Below are positions 19,063-32,035 of a stretch of 64,000 nt of DNA, piece after piece. Location of the stretch: NCBI RefSeq assembly GCF_022682495.2, contig NC_071390.1, positions 151,876,583-151,940,582 of the forward strand, read 5' to 3'. A model generated the notes under the pieces. It searched no databases. It was given only the letters and a program-made list of their open reading frames with translations, and had not been told where the DNA came from. The position numbers and the translations under genes were made by a program. This stretch comes from Desmodus rotundus (lineage: Eukaryota > Chordata > Mammalia > Chiroptera > Phyllostomidae). The stretch's first letter is position 1. Every line of letters begins with the position of its first letter.

Positions 19063-20371
19063 TTTCTTCTCCATGACACATAATTTCTATGAGGGCAAGC
19101 ATTTAGGAAAATAATAAACCTCATCCTTTTCTGAAACACTAACAAGAAAACAACAAAAGTAAGTTTTCATTTAGGCTTATGTAAGCAAAAGAAACATATT
19201 TGGATATACAATGAAACACGCTGGCAGTGTTACTTTGGCTACGTGAGTTTATCCAGGGGACACATGGGGAAACAGGCCAGATAAGGAGGAGGTGTTGCCC
19301 AGCCGTTAGGGAGATAAGCCCAGAACACACAAGGCAGAGGAGGAGCTGAAGCCCAGCGCTGCAGGCTCCACTCCAAGTTGTCCCCTCCTCTTGTTAATGA
19401 TGTTAAAATCCACAATCAAATCAAATAGGCAGTAATTACAGGCAGACCAACTCATCCAACTAACTCCTGTCGAGTTTTGGGGAGAGATTTGGGAGGTGTT
19501 TTGTTCCATGGGTGAAGAGTCAAAAGGAGAAAGGGATAGACTTGGTTTGTAAACCAGCAGGCCCACTAAAGGGGCTTCACCTGGCCAGCGGACATGTTTT
19601 CTCACCCCCTGCTGTGGTTATTGTCTATGTGAAGGAGGCAGATGTTCTTGCCTCCTCTCTTCCTTCTGATCTCTCCTTTGCTCTTTAGGAGAAAACCCAG
19701 ACTTAGGCAACAGCTCGTTTTCCAGGTGTGGTGATGTTGGTGAGCTGCATGGGTTACTGAGCTTCCTCCATGGTCTCCCCTTCACTTTGCCCGGCCAGAA
19801 GGGAGAGGGGCCTCGAAGGAGGGATGACAACATAGCCCTCGAAAACATGCTATTTGGAGGTAAATTGTTTTAGAGCCTCGTTGCACACCATATACCAGGT
19901 TCCTAAGAGGGTCTAAAATCTATTTAGAGGAATATTTAGTGACACAAGGGGGAAATTCCCGTGACAAAATCTTAAGAGCTAAAACGAGTTAAACGGCTAT
20001 AAGCGTACACATGCACTTTCTATTTTAGTAAATTTATAAAATGTATGTAAATTTAGAAGAAATTTTCCCAATGTATATTATTCCTGAGTGCTAGTATTAA
20101 AAGTGACTTTTTTTTCCTTTGTATTTTATGGTGTTTTCCAAAATTTGGCCATAAATATATTTTATAATCAGCAAAATATAAATGTTATTTTTAAAGTATA
20201 AAATCCAGAGGACCTTTGGGCATGAAAGTCTGAATACTTTCAGTCGGTGAGGGCCTCAGTGATCGCTCACAGTGCACTCTAGGCACCTTACAACCTGCTC
20301 GGGAGTGTCCCAGCCGTCTGCTGGGCCAGGCCTGTGAGAAGCCATATTGATGGAAGCCTTGCTGGTGGAGT

Positions 20372-20495
20372 TGCCAGATGCGGCAAATAAAAACACTGGG
20401 TGTCCAGTGAAATTTGGATTTTGGATCTACAATAAATAAAGTATTTGGTAGAAAGGTGTCACAAATATTCAGTATTCCACCTGGCAACCTTACCT
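20372..20495. repeat. Old palindromic medium-reiterated repeat fragment
   Basis: The piece opens gttgccagatgcggcaaata and closes cacctggcaacc, an imperfect terminal inversion around a body resembling a common mammalian repeat with caaataaaaacac and gtgtccagtgaaattt phrases. The family was not assigned. Confidence 0.4.
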
Positions 20496-21198
20496 GGAGA
20501 AAGGTGATGAACAGTGGCCTCCGGGACTAGGATCTCCGTGCTTTTAGGACAGGCACCTTACACTGCGGGCGATGTACCAGCTGGGAAAAGAAGAGGCGCA
20601 GAGCTTGGGCTAGGGATGCCGTCCCAGGATTGGTGAAGAGGAAATAGCGAAGCCCTGCCTGGTCCTCTGGGGATCTTGGCCTGGTCCTAGGTGGAGAGCA
20701 GAGCTGAGGTTCCAAGTTCAATATGTTTATAGCTGAATCGCAGTTTCGTGTGAGTTGAAGGGAGATGTTGATATACACAAACACTACAGCAGCAATAGTG
20801 TGGGGACAAAGTGGATGTAAACTGCACACTAACAAGTGGCCAGGCTCTAAAGTGGACTAGGAAGCCAGGAAGTGAGCCCCAGGGAGGACCAAAGGAGGGG
20901 AGTGGACTCCAAGGGTGGCCAGGTGGCGGATGACGTTGGTAAACACTCCAACCTTGAGCAAAACATCTCAGGTCCCTGCAGTCACTCCAGCGTGCTGACT
21001 CCCAATTGTTTTCTCCCCCAGGTTCCTCCCCTGTTCTCCTAGGAGACAACCCTCCCTTTGGATGGAAACCCACCTTCAAAAGCTCTTAGCATAAAGTCCA
21101 ATGGAAGCAGCTCCCTTCCTAAAGGACCCTGCTCCTGAGTTGTCAGTGACCGAGTAAGGGATGGCTCCCAGACCCATCTTTTAATTTTTTAATTAAAA

Positions 21199-21420
21199 AA
21201 AAGATTTTATTTCTTTGTTTTTAGAGAGTGGGGAAGGGAGGGAGAAAAAGAGGGAAAGAAACATCTGTGTGCGAGAGATACATTGATTGGTTGTCTTTTG
21301 CACACCCCCAACTGGGGACCAGGCCTGCAACCCAGACATGTGCCCTGATTGAGAATCGAACTAACGATCTTTCTGTTCTCAGGCCAGCGCTCAATCCGCT
21401 GAGCCACACCAGCCAGGGCC
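21199..21420 (-). repeat. VES SINE
   Basis: Reverse-complement VES, with the tail (aagattttatttctttg) at left and the head gctgagccacaccagccagg at right. It is near full length. Confidence 0.92.
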
Positions 21421-23955
21421 CCATGTTAATGTAGAATTCGGAGTAATCCTAGGCAGGGGGTGGATTTTAATATCAGCTTGTGAGGAATTCGTATACAGTC
21501 AAAACTGTCCTTGAAAATCCTTTAAACTCCCATAAGAGTATAATGATCTTTCTTCATGAAGACCATGCCAATACCTCCCGCCTGCCCACCATACTGAGGC
21601 AGATGGCTGTTTTTCGGTTGAGTACCAGCCGAAATGGCTAGCTTGCATTTAGAGGCTGTGTTATATGAAGTGATGCCCTGGACCATGTCTTCAGGTTCTC
21701 AGGCCCTGACAAGCTCTGGGAGCTGCGACTGGCTGGGCATCAGCGGAGTCGCATCTCCAGGCTCACACTGTACTCACAGTGTGCCCAACGGCTGGCAGCG
21801 TCACCCACGCATACCCATTGTCTTTCCCCTGCTTTTCCCTATTTTACACTCACAGTTGAATTTGTGGAAGTTAAAGTGTGCATATGATGCGACTCTAGGA
21901 ATGAGTATTCTAAGCTCAGTGACTGATCCAGGAGGTGGAAAGTGATCCGACCCAAGCCAGTTAGGGTCCGTCCCTGTCATTTTCTTTTTAAAGTGAGAAC
22001 CATGGGGAAAATTTCCCTTTCCTCTCTTGTTAAGAAGTTGGAAAGTTGTGAGCCCAGAAGCTGATACTAATCATGGTTCCATTTTATGAAATCTCCTAAC
22101 CTGGGAAATGAAGCCAAAAGTAAAATCCTAAACAGAGCAGATGAGAGGCGAAGAGAGAAAATGTTTGCAGCACCGAAGTCCCTGTTGGGATCTTTTTCCA
22201 AAACACCCTTTGCCTTCCTGGTTTTGCAAGCTACTATGCCTTCCCTTCCAGCCAAACTAGTTTAAGTTGCAACCAAAGGAGTCACTGGATAAACAACCAT
22301 TTTCACCAGGTGGGAAAAATCAAGCATTTGTTATTCAGTAATTTTACACCTAGTGATTAGGAGTCAAAGGCTATTATTGGTGTCAGTGTGACTCCCCTTC
22401 CTGCATGGCAGCCCCAAGCCTGGTGGCTGCGTGCAGTGTTGTTGCACAACGAAGCTGAAGCCGTTGCTAACAGGTTAACCTGTCATCAAGATGCGGCCAG
22501 CTTCCCTAACCTGGAAAAGACTAACCTTGCTGCTGCTGAATAAGATGGAGTGCCCAATAACCAACCCAGCCCCCGTGCTGAAATGATGTTGGGATTGGAA
22601 GGTTGGTTTGTGTGTAGCTGTTGCTTGCAAACCTTCTGTCACATTATTTGATCCTGTGTCCTCATGTGACTTTTCTCAGCCTATCCTGCTCACTCTGACA
22701 ACCTGTCAGCTCCGCACACATCCGTCATCTTTGTTCCAGTGGCCTCTTGGCTGCTCTCGAATCACGTGACTCACCTGTGCCCTCCCCGCCAGAAGGCAGC
22801 AGTGGACACTGATGTAATCCAGGCCTCCTTTGTGGCCTCAAAAGCCTGTCCCAGAGGCACCCTCAGCTTCCCACACAGCCCCTCAACTACTTAGCAACGA
22901 GTGTTTGCGTCACATGGAAAGATTGTTTTGTCTTTCCTCTGCTAATCTTCTGCTCTCTAATCAGGTTCACCCTTGTTGTCAATTGTTCTTTAACTTTCCT
23001 TCACGGTCAGCTAACCTAAGTGAGAAGTGGTAACATTTCGACGTGTTCCTGACGCAGGGAAGATTTTCCTGGGGCCTTCACGTCGTGACCTTTGTGTGCC
23101 GTGAAGGCTGGTACCAGGCGGCATTTGACATCTGATAAACTGAAAGGAAGCAAACCGTATCTGCAAAGCTCTAGCAGGATATTAAACCGAGAATTTATTT
23201 GCTCTGAACCTGAAAAAAACCTCCAGTGACATTTTTCAAGGCTTCCAGCTGAAAAATTACCTCTTGTTAAGTAACCAGACAGCACAATGAATAGCCAAAG
23301 TGAGATGGAAAAAAAAATTTATTAAAATTAGATTCCACTAATTGATTTCAATTTGTGTTCTTTTTAAATAAAAATTTCCATCACTACATACAAAGTAGAA
23401 AAAGAATTATTGACATTTTTAAATTTAGGAAGTGTTATTTTGAAACAGTCTTTAAAGCTGGATGTCTCTTGGAATAATTTAAATCTCCTTCCCCATTATA
23501 TTATAAAACAACCTCTTGCTCACTCAACCTTGGTAAGTACAGAAATGCGCTGGTTGAATAGTAATGAAAGCTGGTTTCATATGATCCTAAGGAAAGACTG
23601 AGGACTGTTAATAATTTTATGTTGCTTACACTCTTTTCTTATTCCCCATATTTAATTAATCTTGCCATTCAACAGATCTGAGCATTACTACCCGTGGCCG
23701 CTGCTTACCTGTACCCGTCACTGATCTCCATTGCTCGGCTTTGCCTAGATTATTGATTGGGAGGTAGCAGATCAGGTCACTGCTCCCCTCCCCCCAACTC
23801 TTCAAAATCATGCTGAGAGGACTCAACTGGGGCTGGAGATGGGGGGATTAAGAATTGATACTAGGGTTATCATATTATCATACTTGCTTAGGTTCTCTCT
23901 TAATTGGCCAAATATAAATGACTTTTCCAAAAAATCTGATGTTTTGGAATATATA

Positions 23956-24770
23956 TGATGCCTGTCCATAAAGTATCCAGCTATGTAATATGAAAAATAG
24001 AGACATTTATTGAAGAAGATACAAGAAACATTGTACACAGGACAATGACGTCTCAGTTCCCTTCAAAGCAGGCACCTTGGGACCTCACACAGGTCTTCCA
24101 CGATTCATCTCCAGTGATGACCTTCTGGAGGAAATCTCGTTCGCTGGTAGTGGTTTGCATCAAGTCATTAGCAGCTGCACCACGATGTTCCTTCTGCTCT
24201 GGTAGCAGAGCTATCGAACAAATTTTGCTACAAGGCATTTCATGCCAAGATACTGCGTCAAAATCTCGGACATGGTAGTTTTTGGAATCCCCAGATCAGC
24301 TCTGGGTCTCATGCTGTCAGTTGCCGATCTTCATTGATTGCAGTCTATACACGTTCGAAGTTCTCAGGTGTTCTGCTTGTCGCAGGCCTTCCAAAAGGTG
24401 AATCACTTTCCACAGATTCTCGACCATCTTTGAAATGTTTGTGCCACACTTTTGCTTGCTCTCCACTCATTGCATTGTCCCCCAAAGCCTTCCAAATCAT
24501 CCCAATAGTTTCTGTAGAAGAATGTTCAAGCTTAATGCAAAATTTGATGCAGATTCATTGCTCTACTCAGTCATTTTGAATGTGATGGCCACACAGTACA
24601 CAAGCTCACTCAACATCATTTGCCACCCGCACTGACTAGTACAGTGAAGTCGACATTGTCATGCATGTGCATTCCAGTCCACTGTCCTTGGCTGCCAGGT
24701 TACATCAATGTTGAGCACACCGTTCTCATTATATTAACAACGACTGGGCTTTTCTGGACAGACCTCATTG
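23956..24770 (-). mobile_element. Mariner/Tc1-family DNA transposon, internally deleted
   Basis: Imperfect terminal inverted repeats (inner left cctgtccataaag, inner right cttttctggacag) are flanked by TA dinucleotides, as expected for mariner. The minus strand encodes fragments of a mariner transposase: WKALGDNAMSGEQAKVWHKH, then FKDGRESVESDSPFGRP, then after stops ALLPEQKEHRGAAAND and VITGDESW. Several stops interrupt the frame. The sequence jumps from the GDESW block, which carries the first catalytic Asp, straight to the 3' end, so the part with the other two catalytic Asp residues is missing. It cannot code for an active transposase. Confidence 0.85.
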
Positions 24771-24889
24771 TATATAACACACATATATTTGTATATAATT
24801 TCTTCTATTACTTTAGATTCTTCAGGGTTGTCTATGATTAGTAGGCATGGATTCCTAAAATTTCAGAGTTCTTTTGTAATGCTGTATTA

Positions 24890-25790
24890 TACCAACTTAA
24901 TTCAACAACTGTGTATTAATCTCCCAGTGTCTTGCTAGAGAGTAGAATGATAGAGGTGAATAGAAGGCAATGTTTCATGTTCTCAAGGGCCTTGTGGCCC
25001 CATCGAAGTTTACAGTCAAGTACACAAACGCAAGGCACACGGTGACGAACTTTATATTCAGATTCAAGTAGAGATGAGTGTGATGAACTCTGGCTGTGGA
25101 GTCTCAGCCTGATTAACCAATCGGTTGCTAGACTTCAACACGTAAAGGAAGGCAAAGCACATTCCAAGGGAGGGGAGTAGCTTGAACAAAGACTCATGGG
25201 ATCACATTACTTCTGCGGGGGGAGCCGAGAGTGTATACAATGTGGCAAGGACAGGAGACAAGGAGTGGAAGGGTAGTGGAGGCAAATTATTTAGGGACTT
25301 CATTGCTATGTAAAGAGCTTGAACTTTATTCTGTTGACAGAAGAAAGTTAGCTAGCTACACTTTCTATGTAGGGAAGTGACATATCCAGATTCGAGACTC
25401 AGAAAGATGATTCCAGAAGCTCTGAGTAAACGCATAGGAACAGGTGCAAAGAACAGCAAGAGAGTCCAGCTAGGAGGCTGTTAGGCTGATGCAATGGAAA
25501 ATATGGCAGCTTCTCCTAGAGAATAAGCACAGAAATGGAGAGGAGAAGACACACTTGTGGCGAAAGAGAGAGATGACTCAGAGCAAAGTCGGGCTGTAAT
25601 TTGGCAGACGGGGCGGATAGGAACGACATCCGCTGAGATGCAGAGCATAGGCAAAGCAGCAAGCTTGAGAGTCAGGTTTTAGACTGGTGGGTGTTGGATG
25701 TTTAATGCCCAGTTGGAGTCTAATATGCAAATGAACTTCAGTCCTGAAGCCTATGGCAGAGGAATTGGGGAATCGTCCTAAATTAGTGGT
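24890..25790 (+). repeat. L2 LINE fragment, long
   Basis: Diagnostic phrases in L2 order include gggaccttgtggcccc-like sequence, gagcttgaactttattctg, gaagtgacatatccagattc, and later a gcccagttggagtct motif. The copy is diverged but nearly continuous over about 900 bp. Confidence 0.65.
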
Positions 25791-26499
25791 CAGATTCAGG
25801 GCACTATTGCACCTCTACTTTCTGGTAATATGGCTGACTTGGTTAGCTGAAAATCCTTCTTTTACAAAAAATACTCAGATATAAAATATGCTGCATAAAA
25901 AATAACGAACATCCTTTTAAAGGAATAAATAATTCTGCAATAGCATGAATAGAAAACCTCCATATACTACATCTAAGAGGCATCCCAAAAGGAAAGAACA
26001 AGAAGTAATATTTTTAAATGTAACAGTAAAGAATTTTCCAGACTTGAAGAAAGACATGTATCCAGATTCCTTTCCTTTCTGGGAAAGGAAAACAGAAATA
26101 AACCCATATCTATATCCATCATAGCAAAAAAAATTAAAAAAAAAGACAGAATATCTTCATTACACAAATTACATAATTGTTGGCTTTACTTTTCTCACTT
26201 CTAAGTTCAACTTAAATGGATGGCATATAACATCACTTATTCAGGAGATATCTGAATAAGTGTGGGGTGCTGGGATGTACAGATGGCGAAGCCCGCCTCT
26301 GTAAAAGCAGGCGCCTTCCAGCTGCCACACACTTCTGTTCGTGCTGCCCCTAACTCTTCTTCGCACTCCCGGGTGTGTTCCCTGTCCTCAGTTACATCCC
26401 TCCGTGTTGCTGTCCTTGGATTTAATCAGGGCCTTTGTTTTTACCTCTCACTTTGTATATTCTTAAGTGCTTTCATTAACTCACCTGCCTTTGCCCATG

Positions 26500-26830
26500 A
26501 CCTGTAGACACTGACTCCCAAATCTCTACTTCTAGTCCCAAATGTGAGCCCTAAATCCACCACAGATACCGCAAACAAGACATAAAGCAGATATTCATTC
26601 TCGCCATCCCCAACCAGTATCTCCCTTTCTTAATCTTGGTTAGCGCCACTGCTATCATCAGCCTCTTGCCTTTACATACGTGTTTCTGTGGCAAGAAAAA
26701 CGTCCACCCCTTCCCTTCCTTTGGAAATATCCGAGTCATCCCTTAGCATTTTACTTTAAATCTCACTTCCTCTGTGAGCCGCTGTAACTGCCTCTGGTTT
26801 CCCTGCTGGAGTTCCGTACTATCTTCTTTG
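26500..26830. repeat. Possible L2 fragment (antisense)
   Basis: Phrases such as actgactcccaaatctctac resemble the reverse L2 body. The evidence is weak. Confidence 0.35.
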
Positions 26831-28409
26831 GTTTCCATTTTGGTTCTCACCCATCTTGTAACTAGGTTTTTGAAGTCTACCTTCTGCAATAACTACAGGT
26901 GTGTCGCTAGCAGGAGCTGTGCTGGTGCTGTTTTGTGTCCTAAGCATTGCCTTTGCATGTTCCTATCCTGAAATAGGCCCACTTTGAATAGAGTTGAATG
27001 AATGGGCAGGTGGATGAATGAATGGAGGTGTCTTATCCAACCCACACGTGCGGGAACCAAGAGTGGCTTCAGTGCTGCATCATCATCGGGCGACAACATT
27101 CGCTTCTGTTGAACCGGCTCCTGTTTGTGTTCTGGTACTGAAAGTGGAAGGATTGCCCATAGCACACTAGCTGTCTTTTTTTTAAAATGCTGTCTGTTTT
27201 TCAGCAGCTGGGTGTTGCCAATCATTGTCATAAAGCAGACTCAACAGCTCTGCTCCAAATGACCTGCTGTGAAACTGTCTGGGCTGCGGGCTGGAATATT
27301 AAATGACAGTGTGTTTCTGCAGCTAGCCGAGCCTCTTGAGTCACAGCCGCAGTAAAACATTTTAACAAAATTAAAATGTCCGTGGGGGAGGGGAAAGCAG
27401 AGAATAAAGAAGGCTGGGCAGGATGGCGAGAGAGACAGTGGTGTTGGCTAATTTCTGTATTCAGTTATAATAGCAAAGTAGAGACTAAGACTGAGAGGCC
27501 TACATTGGGATTTAAAATAGTCTGAATATGCTCCCCATTGAATTGAAAAAAAAGATAAGAATTTTTCTGGAAAATACATACACTAAATTGAAAGGGGCCA
27601 TGGGGCAAAGAAATAAAAGCTACCTCCTGGGGAGAGCAAATTGAAATAGATCAATTACCTCTTGTCACTTCCTATTTCCAAACTAATGAATTACTTTTTA
27701 AAAAGCCTGGCTCTGTGCCCTGCTGAGTTTGGCACAAAGAAGGAAATTCCTGATGTGTGTCTCATGCAAATGGAGAATGGCTGCAAGGACAAAGTACCGC
27801 TGCTTCGTAGGGAATCAACATAAATAACCCTAGTTCCTATAGGGAAACCAGAACTTGAAAAACCTTTGTGGTAAGCTGGAGCCCTGAGGAGCACACTGTA
27901 TTTTACTTTTACTCTAACGAGTATTTCCAGTGTTATCTTGAGCAAAGGGAAGAAAAGGGATCTAAAAACCCTAAACCATCAAGCAGCCGTCTTGGGTTTG
28001 CTCCATTAAGAAAGGAAGAAATCACTTGCCCCACTGCTTTCCAGGACCTGGGGGCACCGGGTGAGTTTGATGAGATGTCTAAACTCACCCACAGATGTGA
28101 AAGGAACAGCTGGAGCCAACCGTGAGGCATCACGGGGGGCAAAGAACCCGAAGGCCGGAAGGACAGCTGCACCCCGGCAGGGATTACAGGATGCTGAGCT
28201 CAAGCAGGTGATGACTGTGGCAGCCTGGATGAGAGGTAATAAAGTTGGTTGCGCTAAGCCTAGTGAATGGGTGAATTAAAGCTCATCAACCAATGTGAGT
28301 AACACGGTCCAGGACACGAGGTATTTCCGTGACCCATGTAATGGGAAACTGTGCCTTTAGTTTATTTTGGCATGAGGTGGGGTAGAAATGAATAAATAAA
28401 ATGTATGAG

Positions 28410-28565
28410 AAGAGTGTTTCTCAAACTTCAGTGTGTGCAGACATCACCTGGGGATTTTGTTCAAACTCAGATTCTAAACAGAGTCTGGGGCAGGGCCTGA
28501 ACCCTGCACTTCTGGCCAGTGCCCAGGAGATGTGTGCTTCACGGGCGGTACTTTAAATAGCAAGG
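28410..28565 (+). repeat. MER5A-like hAT MITE
   Basis: It opens tttctcaaacttcagtgtg, continues acatcacctggggattttgt, and passes ggggcagggcctgaaccctg, the MER5A order. A second diverged piece of the same type may lie near 28860-28985. Confidence 0.55.
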
Positions 28566-28624
28566 CGGCAGGGAATCCTACAAATAATTTAAAGACTTAA
28601 AAAACATTCCTAGCCCGAAGAAAG

Positions 28625-28840
28625 GACATGGGCTTTCAAGTCAGAGACCTTTAGATTTTAAGTCCAAGATTCACCACTTGGAAGTTACAGCGGCCCTCTC
28701 AGCCTGTTTCTGCATGCAGCAACGGCGCCTCGGGCGCTGGTGAACGGGGTGAGGGCTGACACACTGCTTGTAAAGAGTTAGTAGCACAATGTCTAGCTCA
28801 TAGCAAACACTTAGTAGACGTGAACTATTATTACTATTAC
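28625..28840 (+). repeat. MIR SINE
   Basis: The sequence follows the MIR plan: catgggctttcaagtcagag, then gattcaccacttgg, then the 3' part agtagcacaatgtctagctc and an ttattactattac end. The middle is disturbed. Confidence 0.65.
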
Positions 28841-30047
28841 TAGTGTTGTGTAAAGGAGCGTTCCGCAAATCCCATTATCAGAATCACTGAGGGGTTAGAT
28901 TAAAACGCAGAGACCTGGGGGCCGCGCTGAATCCACTGAACCAGAGCGTCTGAGGGAGGATCAGCATTTTAACCAACCCCTGCCTGAAACTACGTGCACA
29001 CGCGGATGAACCTGGTCAACCACTGCCCAAGGACATCCAGTTAGCACGCAGTGCCAAAGCCTGGCTTCCACCATGACCTGGCTCCCTGGGCGGGTGAAAG
29101 GTGAAAGGGCAGCGTGGCCGCTGGGCTCCAGAGATGGTACCACTTTCATAACTGAAGGAGAAATCTGCGCTCCGCCTCGCTGTATTCCTTGTCGGGGAAG
29201 AAGTGCGGATTCCCGGACAAAGATTGCCATGCTGAGCCACCTTCTCCTCCACCATCATGCAGGTTTCGTGCCACGGTAAGTTAAAGGAAGTGCATCTTTC
29301 CAGACCGATTGTGGGCAAAGCTGACCTTGGACTGAATGTTAAAGGCGGTCTGTGTTATTTCCGAGGCCTTGCCACTGCTTTTATGTTGCCCTTTGCCCTA
29401 TCTCTTAGACCCACCCTCTCTCCTAACAGGTACCTTGTGCCACCTCATTCCTCTAAGTCCCCACGGCTGCTTGTGCTGCCTCATCTACCATCAAATGCCT
29501 CCTTCCTGCCTTGCACACTAACTAATGACCTCCTACAAGGATACGGCCCAACTCCATAACCAGAGGGGCCAAAGGCAGTACCGCCAACAGACGAAGCCAG
29601 GACTCCACTTAGGAAATAAGGTCACATCTGCTCTAACACATGATTAATGACCAGTTTCCCAGACTTACAGAGTGGAACAGATAACTTCAGTCTAGAAAAA
29701 GACAGGTAAAAGTAGTTGTCTACCACAGCCTTAGAAAAATCTTAAAAGTAGTCCAGAATATCAAATATTTTGATATTTGATCAAAATATCCATGTTGATC
29801 AAATAAATTTCTCAATGAACCTATGAAGACCAATTATTCATTTTCCAAAATCTCTTGCATATGTAACATGTTAGGCAGTCAACAAATTATTTGTTAAATA
29901 TTTGTTATGTGGTAGACATTGTTCTAGGTTCTGGGAATGCTACTACATAATATTTGTTTATTTTTAAATGCAAATAAATAAGTTAATTTTAGGCGATTAT
30001 AGAATCATGTGCTATAATAAATGCTATGAACAATTAAAAATAGGATA

Positions 30048-30263
30048 ATGTGCTCTGGCCTGTGTGGCTCAGTTGGTTGGAGTATCATCCCATAGACCAA
30101 AAGGCCGCAGGTTCGATTCCTGGTCGGGGCACATACCCAGGTTGTAGGTTCAATCCCTAGTCCAGGCCCATACGAGAAGGCAACCAATTGATGTTTCTCT
30201 CATCGATGTTTCCCTCTCTTTTTCTCTCCTTTCCTCTCTCTCGATAAGCAATGAAAAAAAATG
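30048..30263 (+). repeat. VES SINE, divergent subfamily
   Basis: The head is ctctggcctgtgtggctcag and the B box is intact (ggttcgattcc). The body has acataccca ggttgtaggt and the tail ctcatcgatgtttccctc, unlike the main VES copies, so it is probably an older subfamily. Confidence 0.85.
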
Positions 30264-30299
30264 TTCTCAGGTGAGGATAAAACCAACAAACAAAGGGTA

Positions 30300-30890
30300 A
30301 TATGACTGGGCATTGTATGGAGGTGGCTTGGGGAGCTTGCTCTCTGGAGGTAGCACTCGAGTTGAGAGGTACACAAGTGGAACGTGGTAGCCACGTAAAC
30401 ATCCAGCGGAAGAGCATTCCAAGCAGAAGGGCAGCAACGCAAAGACCTGGGGAGAGGAAGTAGCCTGGCATCTCTCGGGGACAGGTAAAGGCACCGATAC
30501 CTGTTTACATTAAATATGTGAATATTGAATATCTCCTAATAGACATGATTGGGAGCCTCATCAGAGTTTGAATGATGGCATTAGCACATGATCAATTACT
30601 TAATTACTTTTCTTTTAGTTCAGTGAGTATTAAGTATCCCCCATGTGGCGAGCTCTATGCTAGATGCAGAAGGTGAGAGATGCTTCCGAAAGTGTCTGCC
30701 CCAAGCCGCTCATAACTGGTGATGGAGACAGATACGCAGGCACACATTTAGAGCTCCTTCCCGTCTGAGTTACAGCCCCGGAGTCAGGGCGTCACGAAAG
30801 GTAGTGGAGGCTTCGGGGAAGAAGGTCTCGCTCCTCCAGGAGACACGTGGAAAGAGGTGACCTCTGAATTGAGCCTTTAAAGATAAACAG
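30300..30890 (+). repeat. L2 LINE fragments
   Basis: The phrases gcggaagagcattccaagca and agcaacgcaaagacctgggg (30400-30455) are typical of L2. So are gagtattaagtatcccccat and gaattgagcctttaaagata (30620-30885). The two pieces are in an order that suggests separate insertions. Confidence 0.55.
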
Positions 30891-31224
30891 GATTTAATGA
30901 GATGAATTGTTCCCAGCAATACTGTGGACTAGCAATTTTGAAAAATCCTTCAGTTACAAAACAACAAAACCGCTGAATTACACACAATAAATATCCTTTG
31001 AAAACCGGGCATGTAGAATGGTGACTTAGTGCTAAAGCCAATGTTTCATTGAAGGCCTTTGCCAAAACTAGGAACCCAGAGCTCTGGGATGAGGCTGGGG
31101 TGGGGGCATGTTGGGGACAGGACACAAGAGACAGAGTCCCTGATGCCCCAGGTTGGGGGGAGTGGGAAGTGAGATGGCCCACACAAAGTCAGAATCTGGA
31201 GGCCACAACCTCCTCAAAAAGGTA

Positions 31225-32035
31225 GGAGAGCAGATGACATGATGCTGTATACAGAGAACCCTAAAGATTCCACCAAAAAACCTGCTAGAACTGATAAATG
31301 AATTCAGTAAAGTAGTGGGATGCAAAATAAATATCCAGAAATCAGTTGCATTTCTATACACCAATAATGAACTAACAGAAAGGGAAACTAAGAAAACAAT
31401 CCCATTTACAATTGCATCAAAAAATACCTAGGAGTAAACCTAACCAAGGATGTAAAAGACCTGTACTTGGAAAATTATAAGACACTGAAGAAAGAAACTA
31501 AAGAAGATAAAAATAAAGTGGAAACATATACCGTGTTCATGGACTGGAAGAATTAACATCATTAAAAAGTTCATACTACCCAAAGCAATCTATAGATTCA
31601 ATGCAAGTCCTATCAAGATTCTAATGGTTTATTTCACAGAACTAGCATAAATATTCCAAAAATGTATATGGAACCACAAAAGACCCTAAATAGCCACAGC
31701 AATCTTGAGAAAGAAGAACAAAGTTGGAGGGATCATGCTACCTGATATCAAGCTATAATATAAGCCCATAGTAATCAAAACAGCATGGTATTACCATGAA
31801 AACAGACACGTAGATCAATGGAACAGAATAGAGAGCCCAGAAATAAACCCACACCTTTACGGTCAGTTAACATTTGAGAAAGGAGGCAAGAATCTACAAT
31901 GGGGTAAAGACAGTCTGTTTAATAAATGGTGTTGGGAAAATTGTACAACATGCAAAAAAGATGAAACTAGACCACCTTCTTCTACCATGCACAAGAATAA
32001 ACTCCGAATGTATGTAAGACTCGAAAGCTGTCTAT
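31225..32035 (+). mobile_element. L1 ORF2 (reverse transcriptase end) fragment, degenerate
   Basis: This is clear L1 ORF2 nucleotide sequence in order: aataaatatccagaaatcag, ttctatacaccaataatga, cccatttacaattgcatc, then tggaaccacaaaagacccta and aagctataatataagccca. There are many stops and indels and no long frame. It lacks both ends. Confidence 0.85.

Noticed and set aside
21207..21434. ORFs rich in Trp/Cys/Leu within SINE coordinates here and at the other VES copies
   Set aside because: They arise from VES SINE sequence, recur at each copy, and have no coding support.
23823..24278. Short ORFs on both strands near 24 kb
   Set aside because: They are pieces of the broken mariner element, not host genes.
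30005..30187. VES copies as functional tRNA genes
   Set aside because: The A and B boxes are tRNA-derived, but the cloverleaf is not preserved and each copy has a SINE body and A-rich tail.
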